DNA from: Streptomyces sp. NBC_00236
GTDB taxonomy: Bacteria > Actinomycetota > Actinomycetes > Streptomycetales > Streptomycetaceae
Length of the DNA: 64,000 bases
Assembly: GCF_036195045.1 (NCBI RefSeq)
Contig: NZ_CP108100.1
Location: forward strand, 4,030,001 to 4,094,000
Direction: 5' to 3'
The translations under genes and the position numbers were made by a program. Positions 58,314-64,000 of the stretch are shown here, piece after piece. How positions within the stretch are numbered: position 1 is the stretch's first letter; every line of letters begins with the position of its first letter. The notes below the pieces were generated by a model. It made no database searches and was not told the DNA's origin. It saw nothing but the letters and a program-made list of their open reading frames with translations.

Positions 58314-59852
58314 GTGGCTCGAGACCGGCTGTACCCCGAGCCGACGGGCGAGGTGCGCATGAGTCTTTCCCTGCGCTTCGCCGCCGGATCGCACAAGGGC
58401 ATGATCCGGGAGGGCAACGAGGACTCCGGCTATGCCGGACCCCGTCTGCTCGCCATCGCCGACGGCATGGGCGGCCAGGCAGCCGGTGAGGTCGCCAGCT
58501 CCGAGGTGATCTCCACACTCGTCCAGCTCGACGACGACGTCCCGGGCTCCGACATCCTCACTTCGCTGGGTACGGCGGTCCAGCGGGCCAACGACCAGCT
58601 GCGCATGATGGTCGAGGAGGACCCCCAGCTGGAGGGCATGGGCACCACGCTCACCGCACTCCTGTGGACGGGTCAGCGCCTCGGTCTCGTCCACGTCGGC
58701 GACTCGCGCGCCTACCTGCTGCGGGACGGCGTCCTGACACAGATCACGCAGGACCACACCTGGGTCCAGCGGCTGGTCGACGAGGGCCGGATCACCGAGG
58801 AGGAGGCCACCACCCACCCGCAGCGCTCCCTGTTGATGCGCGCGCTGGGCAGTGGTGACCACGTCGAACCCGATCTCTCCATCCGTGAGGTCCGGGCCGG
58901 CGACCGCTACCTGATCTGCTCCGACGGGCTCTCCGGCGTCGTCTCCCACCAGACGATGGAGGAGACACTCGCCAGCTACCAGGGCCCGCAGGAGACCATC
59001 CAGGACCTCATCCAGCTCGCTCTGCGCGGTGGCGGTCCGGACAACATCACCTGCATCGTCGCCGACGTCTTCGACGTCGACAGCAACGACACCCTGGCCG
59101 GGCAGCTCAACGACACCCCGGTCATCGTCGGAGCCGTCGCGGAGAACCAGGCCGCCCAGCTGAACGACGGCGGCGCCATGCAGACCCCCGCCGGACGCGC
59201 GGCCGGCCTCGGCCGCCCCGTCCCGCCGCCCGCGGGCGGCTTCGGCCCTCCCGGCAGCGGTGACGACGTCGGCTACGACGGCCTGCCGGACGGGGCCTTC
59301 GGCTCCTACTCCGACGACGACTTCGTGAAGTCCGGCGGCCGCAAGTGGCTCAAGCGGTCCCTGTACATCGTGCTCGCCCTGGCGGTCATCGGCGGCGGTG
59401 CGTACGGCGGCTACCGCTGGACCCAGACCCAGTACTTCGTCGGCGCGAAGAACGACAACGTCGCGCTGTACCGGGGCATCAGCCAGGACCTGGCGTGGGT
59501 CTCGCTCTCGAAGGTCGAGACGGACCACCCCGAGATCGAACTCAAGTACCTCCCGCCCTACCAGCGCAAGCAGGTCGAGGCGACCATCGCCGAGGGCAGC
59601 CTGGCCGACGCCCGCGAGAAGATCACCGAGCTCGCCACGCAGGCGACCGCCTGCAAGAAGGACGCACAGCGCCGCGCAGCCGAGAAGAACGCCCCCAGCG
59701 ACGAGGGCCAGGCCGCCGGCACGGACAAGGACGCCACCAAGACGTCCGCGACGTCCGACGCCAAGACCAAGCAGACTTCAGCGACTCCCACTCCCGGTCC
59801 CAGCCTCTCGGAGGAAGAGAAGAAGCTGGTCCCGCAGTGCGGTAAGCAGTAA
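58314..59852 (+). CDS. pstP: PP2C-type Ser/Thr phosphatase (PstP/PrpC-like), membrane-anchored
   Basis: 512 residues from GTG 58314 (VARDRLYPEPTGEVR, GGAGGG 8 nt before). ATG 58359 (MSLSLRFAAG) is an alternative with GAGG nearby. The phosphatase domain (about 22-255) has GNEDSGY, IADGMGGQAAGE, HVGDSRAYLLRDG and GGPDNITCIV, with the Asp residues that bind two Mn ions. One transmembrane helix follows (SLYIVLALAVIGGGAYGGYRW, about 355-375) and an exterior tail rich in Lys, Ala and Thr. It reverses phosphorylation by the neighbouring kinases. The 84-bp gap holds a short GAGCGAGC repeat. Confidence 0.93.
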   Translation: MARDRLYPEPTGEVRMSLSLRFAAGSHKGMIREGNEDSGYAGPRLLAIADGMGGQAAGEVASSEVISTLVQLDDDVPGSDILTSLGTAVQRANDQLRMMVEEDPQLEGMGTTLTALLWTGQRLGLVHVGDSRAYLLRDGVLTQITQDHTWVQRLVDEGRITEEEATTHPQRSLLMRALGSGDHVEPDLSIREVRAGDRYLICSDGLSGVVSHQTMEETLASYQGPQETIQDLIQLALRGGGPDNITCIVADVFDVDSNDTLAGQLNDTPVIVGAVAENQAAQLNDGGAMQTPAGRAAGLGRPVPPPAGGFGPPGSGDDVGYDGLPDGAFGSYSDDDFVKSGGRKWLKRSLYIVLALAVIGGGAYGGYRWTQTQYFVGAKNDNVALYRGISQDLAWVSLSKVETDHPEIELKYLPPYQRKQVEATIAEGSLADAREKITELATQATACKKDAQRRAAEKNAPSDEGQAAGTDKDATKTSATSDAKTKQTSATPTPGPSLSEEEKKLVPQCGKQ

Positions 59853-59875
59853 AGCCGTAGGGGGCCTTCAGCACC

Positions 59876-61288
59876 ATGAGCGTTGTCACCAACACGACCA
59901 CGATCGGCGCGATCGACGCACCGAGCCGGCGCAACACCGAACTGATGATGATGGTCTTCGCCATCGCCATCTCGGTGTTCGCCTACGCCAACGTGGGCCT
60001 CGCGATCGACGGCTCGCTGCCTTCCGGCATGATCGGATACAGCCTCGGCCTGATCCTGCTCGGCGGCGTGGCCCACCTCGTGGTGCGCAAGTTCGCCCCG
60101 TACGCGGACCCGCTGCTGCTGCCGCTGGCCACACTGCTCAACGGGCTGGGCCTGGTGCTGATCTGGCGGCTCGACCAGTCGGAACGACTGATCCAACGGG
60201 CCGAGAACCTCTTCGGGACGTACACCCCGGATGCTCCGAAGCAGCTGATGTACTCGGCGATCGGCGTAGCGCTGATGGTCGGCGTGCTGGTGATCCTCAA
60301 GGACCACCGCATCCTGCAGCGGTACACCTACATCTCCATGGTCGCGGCGCTGATCCTGCTGATCATGCCGATGTTCTTCCCCGCGGTGAACGGCGCGAAG
60401 ATCTGGGTCAGCCTGGGTCCCTTCTCCATCCAGCCCGGCGAGTTCGCGAAGATCATCATCGCGGTCTTCTTCTCCGGCTACCTCATGGTGAAACGTGATG
60501 CCCTGGCCCTGGCCAGCCGTCGTTTCATGGGCATGTATCTGCCCCGTGGACGAGACCTCGGCCCGATCCTCGTCATCTGGGCGCTGTCGATCCTGATCCT
60601 CGTCTTCGAGACCGACCTCGGCACGTCCCTGCTGTTCTTCGGCCTCTTCGTGATCATGTTGTACGTCGCTACGGAGCGGACCAGCTGGATCGTCTTCGGC
60701 CTGCTGATGTCCGCCGTCGGTGCCGTGGGGGTCTCCACTTTCGAGTCCCATGTCCAGCAGCGAGTGGATGCCTGGATGGACCCGTTCGCCTGCTACGCGA
60801 CGGACGGCGCTTGCGAGCAGATCGGCAACGCCATCATGTCCTTCGGGTCCGGTGGCACCCTGGGTACTGGCTGGGGCCAGGGCCACTCCGACCTGATCGG
60901 CTTCGCCGCCAACGCCGACTTCATCCTCTCCACCGTCGGTGAGGAACTCGGTCTCGCCGGAATGATGGCCGTCCTGCTGATCTACGGCCTCATCGTCGAG
61001 CGCGGCGTCCGCACAGCCCTTGCCGCGCGTGACCCCTTCGGCAAGCTCCTCGCGATCGGCCTCTCCGGCGCCTTCGCGATCCAGGTCTTCGTCGTCGCCG
61101 GCGGCGTCATGGGCCTCATCCCGCTGACCGGCATGACGATGCCCTTCCTCGCCGCCGGTGGTTCGTCCGTGATCGCCAACTGGGCGCTGATCGGAATCCT
61201 GATCCGGATCAGCGACACGGCCCGTCGGCCGGCACCCACCCCCGCTCCGTCCTCCGACGCCGAGATGACCCAGGTGGTCCGCCCGTGA
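59876..61288 (+). CDS. rodA: SEDS glycosyltransferase (RodA/FtsW family)
   Basis: 470 residues with about 10 membrane helices. SEDS motifs are present: the conserved ISLGPFSIQPGEFAKI (WINLGPFSIQPSELAK-like), GWGQGHSDLIGFAANADFILSTVGEELGL and GLIPLTGMTMPFLAAGGSSVIANW. It polymerises glycan strands from lipid II. The PBP partner pbpA overlaps its stop by 4 bp, so the pair is made together for polar or septal wall growth. Confidence 0.93.
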   Translation: MSVVTNTTTIGAIDAPSRRNTELMMMVFAIAISVFAYANVGLAIDGSLPSGMIGYSLGLILLGGVAHLVVRKFAPYADPLLLPLATLLNGLGLVLIWRLDQSERLIQRAENLFGTYTPDAPKQLMYSAIGVALMVGVLVILKDHRILQRYTYISMVAALILLIMPMFFPAVNGAKIWVSLGPFSIQPGEFAKIIIAVFFSGYLMVKRDALALASRRFMGMYLPRGRDLGPILVIWALSILILVFETDLGTSLLFFGLFVIMLYVATERTSWIVFGLLMSAVGAVGVSTFESHVQQRVDAWMDPFACYATDGACEQIGNAIMSFGSGGTLGTGWGQGHSDLIGFAANADFILSTVGEELGLAGMMAVLLIYGLIVERGVRTALAARDPFGKLLAIGLSGAFAIQVFVVAGGVMGLIPLTGMTMPFLAAGGSSVIANWALIGILIRISDTARRPAPTPAPSSDAEMTQVVRP

Positions 61289-62748
61289 ACAAGCCCCTGC
61301 GCCGGATCGCGATCTTCTGCGGCGTCCTCATCTTCGCCCTGCTCGCACGGACGAACTACCTCCAGTACGTGAAGGCCGACGAGCTCAACACCCGCGACGA
61401 GAACCGCCGCGTCCGCATCGAGCGGTACGCACACGAGCGCGGCAACATCATCGTCGACGGTGGCGCCGAGATCACCGGGTCCGCCGAGACCAAGGACAGC
61501 GACTTCAAGTACAAGCGGGTCTGGAAGAACGGGCCCATGTGGGCGCCCGTCACCGGTTACTCCTCACAGGCCTTCGGCGCCACGCAGCTCGAGAGCATCG
61601 AGGACGGCATCCTCACCGGCAACGACGACCAGCTCTTCTTCGACAACACGATGTCGATGTTCACCGGCGACGAGAAGCAGGGCGGCAACGTCGTCACCAC
61701 GCTCAACAGCGCCGCCCAGAAGGCCGCGTTCGAGGGCCTCGGCAACAAGAAGGGCGCCGTCGCCGCGCTCGACCCGCAGACCGGCGCCATCCTGGCGCTC
61801 GCCAGCACCCCGTCGTACGACCCTTCGACCTTCGCGGGCAACTCCGACAAGGACTCCGAGGCCTGGCAGAAGCTCCAGAAGGACAAGGACAAGCCGATGC
61901 TCAACCGGGCATTGCGCGAGACCTACCCGCCCGGCTCGACCTTCAAGGTCGTCACCGCGGCAGCCGCTCTGGAGAACGGGCTCTACACCGACATCGACGC
62001 GGACACGAAGTCGCCGCTGCCCTGGCGTCTGCCGCTGACCACCGGGCAGCCCCTGCCCAACGAAGGCAACATCCCGTGCGAGAACGCCTCGCTCCGCGAA
62101 GCGCTGCGGATGTCCTGCAACACCGTCTTCGGCAAGATCAGCGACGACCTCGGTAACCAGAAGATGATCGACCAGGCCGACAAGTTCGGCTTCAACAAGG
62201 AGATCTTCACTCCGGTCCGCTCCGCCGCGAGCATCTACCCGAAGGACAACCGTCCGCAGAACGCCATGGCCGGCATCGGCCAGGCGTCCAACCGTGCCAC
62301 CCCGCTCCAGATGGCCATGGTGGTCGCGGCGGTCGCCAACGACGGCAAGCTGATGCAGCCGTACATGGTGGCCAAGCGGCAGTCGCCCAGCCTGGACGAC
62401 ATCTACACCCACGAGACCGAGCAGCTCAGCCAGCCGATTTCGGGTGAGAACGCACAGAAGCTCCAGCAGATGATGGAGACGGTCGTCAACACCGGCACGG
62501 GCACGAACGCCAAGATCGACGGCGTCACGGTGGGCGGCAAGACGGGTACCGCTCAGCACGGTCTCAAGAACAGCGAGAACCCGTACGCCTGGTTCATCTC
62601 CTACGCAAAGACGGACGACGGCTCGCCCGTGGCCGTCGCCGTGGTCGTCGAGGACAGCAACGCCAACCGCGACGACATCTCCGGTGGCGGACTGGCCGCA
62701 CCCATCGCGAAGGACGTCATGAAGGCCGTCATCGACAGCAAGAAGTGA
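61285..62748 (+). CDS. pbpA: Class B penicillin-binding protein (PbpA-like)
   Basis: 487 residues. A short cytosolic end and transmembrane helix (RRIAIFCGVLIFALLARTNYLQYV), a dimerisation or pedestal region, then the transpeptidase domain with PPGSTFKVVT (S-x-x-K), RMSCNTVFG (S-x-N) and GGKTGTAQHG (KTG). It cross-links the strands made by RodA. GTG start, coupled to rodA by a GTGA overlap. Its stop is followed by a 167-bp gap before the kinase. Confidence 0.94.
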   Translation: MNKPLRRIAIFCGVLIFALLARTNYLQYVKADELNTRDENRRVRIERYAHERGNIIVDGGAEITGSAETKDSDFKYKRVWKNGPMWAPVTGYSSQAFGATQLESIEDGILTGNDDQLFFDNTMSMFTGDEKQGGNVVTTLNSAAQKAAFEGLGNKKGAVAALDPQTGAILALASTPSYDPSTFAGNSDKDSEAWQKLQKDKDKPMLNRALRETYPPGSTFKVVTAAAALENGLYTDIDADTKSPLPWRLPLTTGQPLPNEGNIPCENASLREALRMSCNTVFGKISDDLGNQKMIDQADKFGFNKEIFTPVRSAASIYPKDNRPQNAMAGIGQASNRATPLQMAMVVAAVANDGKLMQPYMVAKRQSPSLDDIYTHETEQLSQPISGENAQKLQQMMETVVNTGTGTNAKIDGVTVGGKTGTAQHGLKNSENPYAWFISYAKTDDGSPVAVAVVVEDSNANRDDISGGGLAAPIAKDVMKAVIDSKK

Positions 62749-62915
62749 CACCGCTCACAACCGGCCCCGAATCCACGCCCGCGGATACCGGTCGGATATC
62801 AGGTATTGCCTGCGGGCCGATCAGCTAGTGCGCGGCCGGTAGCGTATGCGCGAACAGCACACCGCCGGACCGCACACCGGTGCGGTCAGGACTGACGGAG
62901 AGGGCTGGAACAGTT

Positions 62916-64000
62916 ATGGAAGAGCCGCGTCGCCTCGGCGGCCGGTACGAGCTGGGCTCGGTGCTCGGCCGTGGTGGCATGGCCGAGGTCTACCTCGCTC
63001 ACGACACCCGGCTCGGCCGCACCGTAGCTGTGAAGACGCTCCGGGCGGACCTCGCCCGCGACCCGTCCTTCCAGGCCCGGTTCCGCCGTGAGGCCCAGTC
63101 CGCCGCCTCGCTCAACCACCCGGCGATCGTCGCGGTATACGACACCGGTGAGGACTACGTCGACGGGGTCTCGATCCCGTACATCGTCATGGAGTACGTC
63201 GACGGGTCGACGCTCAGGGAACTGCTCCACTCCGGCCGCAGACTGCTGCCCGAGCGCACCCTTGAGATGACCGTCGGGATCCTTCAGGCGCTGGAGTACT
63301 CGCACCGCGCCCAGATCGTGCACCGCGACATCAAGCCGGCGAACGTCATGCTGACGCGCACCGGCCAGGTCAAGGTCATGGACTTCGGCATCGCCCGCGC
63401 CATGGGCGACTCCGGCATGACGATGACCCAGACCGCGGCCGTCATCGGCACCGCCCAGTACCTCTCCCCGGAGCAGGCCAAGGGCGAGCAGGTGGACGCG
63501 CGCTCCGACCTGTACTCCACCGGCTGCCTGCTCTACGAGCTGCTGGCCGTCAGGCCGCCCTTCGTCGGGGACTCGCCCGTCGCGGTGGCCTACCAGCACG
63601 TACGGGAAGAGCCTCAGCCGCCCAGCAACTTCGACCCCGAGATCACGCCCGAGATGGACGCGATCGTGCTGAAGGCCCTCACCAAGGACCCCGACTACCG
63701 CTACCAGTCGGCGGACGAGATGCGCGCCGACATCGAGGCCTGCCTCGACGGTCAGCCGGTCGCGGCAACCGCGGCGATGGGCGCGGCCGGGTACGGCGGC
63801 TACGGCGGTTACGACAACGACCAGCCGACCACCGCCCTGCGGGCCGCGGACCAGAACGGCGCTCCGACGTCGATGCTGCCGCCGGTCAACCCGGACGACG
63901 GCGGCTACGGCTACGACGACCGCCCCGACCGCCGCCGGCAGAAGAAGGGCAACACCTCGACGATCCTGCTGATCGTCGCGGGCATCCTGGTGCTGATCGG
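62916..64000 (+). CDS. pknB: Ser/Thr protein kinase, PknB-like (3' truncated by window)
   Basis: 361 complete codons are visible. The kinase domain (about 10-270) has LGRGGMAEVYLAHD, VAVKTLRAD, VHRDIKPANVMLTR, DFGIARAMG and GTAQYLSPEQA with a Thr-rich activation loop (SGMTMTQTAAV). A Gly/Tyr/Asp-rich juxtamembrane region and the beginning of a transmembrane helix (TSTILLIVAGILVLIG) follow at the window edge. PASTA repeats are expected outside the window. It is the kinase that phosphorylates the FHA-binding wall proteins encoded just upstream. Confidence 0.95.
   Translation, partial: MEEPRRLGGRYELGSVLGRGGMAEVYLAHDTRLGRTVAVKTLRADLARDPSFQARFRREAQSAASLNHPAIVAVYDTGEDYVDGVSIPYIVMEYVDGSTLRELLHSGRRLLPERTLEMTVGILQALEYSHRAQIVHRDIKPANVMLTRTGQVKVMDFGIARAMGDSGMTMTQTAAVIGTAQYLSPEQAKGEQVDARSDLYSTGCLLYELLAVRPPFVGDSPVAVAYQHVREEPQPPSNFDPEITPEMDAIVLKALTKDPDYRYQSADEMRADIEACLDGQPVAATAAMGAAGYGGYGGYDNDQPTTALRAADQNGAPTSMLPPVNPDDGGYGYDDRPDRRRQKKGNTSTILLIVAGILVLI

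Overview
The window is high-GC actinobacterial DNA that reads as Streptomyces core chromosome. The evidence is codon usage with G/C in the third position, GTG and TTG starts, rare TTA codons, mycothiol-type and proteasome-type genes, and three copies of the ParB site GTTTCACGTGAAAC. In Streptomyces these sites cluster around oriC. From memory, the gene order resembles the S. coelicolor region from the K15-type DD-peptidase and first bkd cluster up to the fha/PP2C/rodA/pbpA/pkn cell-wall kinase cluster. I could not check this synteny. The window therefore probably lies tens of kilobases from the origin.

Layout. 1-7.3 kb: the C-terminal tail of an AfsR/SARP-type regulator, a thioredoxin/NHL protein, a LURP-one protein, a nitrilase, a mycothiol-type isomerase, and a coupled GntR-MFS pair. 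7.3-15.9 kb: the most accessory-looking segment. It has two nearly identical DD-peptidase genes flanking an oxidoreductase/TetR pair and a TTA-containing serine hydrolase, then a lipoprotein, the fused tails of two lost genes (an apparent deletion scar), and a TTA-containing secreted tripeptidyl aminopeptidase. 16-19.6 kb: branched-chain 2-oxoacid dehydrogenase operon 1 (E1alpha-E1beta-E2). 19.9-26.8 kb: a response regulator, a PPOX protein, an APH-like kinase, two divergent membrane Ser/Thr kinases and a Pro/Ser-rich surface protein. 26.8-31.2 kb: a PadR-ABC-FtsX operon. 31.3-36.7 kb: a Bpa proteasome activator, a quinone oxidoreductase, and a coupled mobA-moeA-K+ channel unit with a parS at the moeA/channel junction.

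37-41.4 kb: bkd operon 2, with a divergent Lrp/AsnC regulator. 41.5-50.6 kb: a phenylacetyl-CoA system (TetR PaaR-like, PaaN, PaaABCDE) interrupted by a TrmH-HTTM-DUF5819 operon. A shared palindromic operator lies before paaN, before paaA, and, with one base changed, before the bkd2 regulator. 50.7-56.2 kb: an acyl-CoA dehydrogenase with a KstR-like box, a DUF2252/J-domain/rhodanese run, and an HxlR/azoreductase pair. 56.4-64 kb: tRNA-Leu(CAG), then fhaA-fhaB-PP2C-rodA/ftsW-pbpA-pknB-like, the conserved module in which Ser/Thr phosphorylation controls polar peptidoglycan synthesis. The last kinase runs off the window.

Functional threads. Two bkd operons and the paa operon funnel branched-chain amino acids and phenylacetate to acyl-CoAs, the former also priming branched fatty acids. 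Cell-wall enzymes (two K15-like DD-peptidases, an R61-like serine hydrolase, PbpA, RodA) and three Ser/Thr kinases recur. I found no CRISPR array, prophage, IS element or biosynthetic gene cluster. No wholly new system is proven. The best leads are the shared TetR operator linking paa and bkd2, the parS embedded in coding sequence, the bldA-type TTA codons, and the kinase/DD-peptidase duplications.
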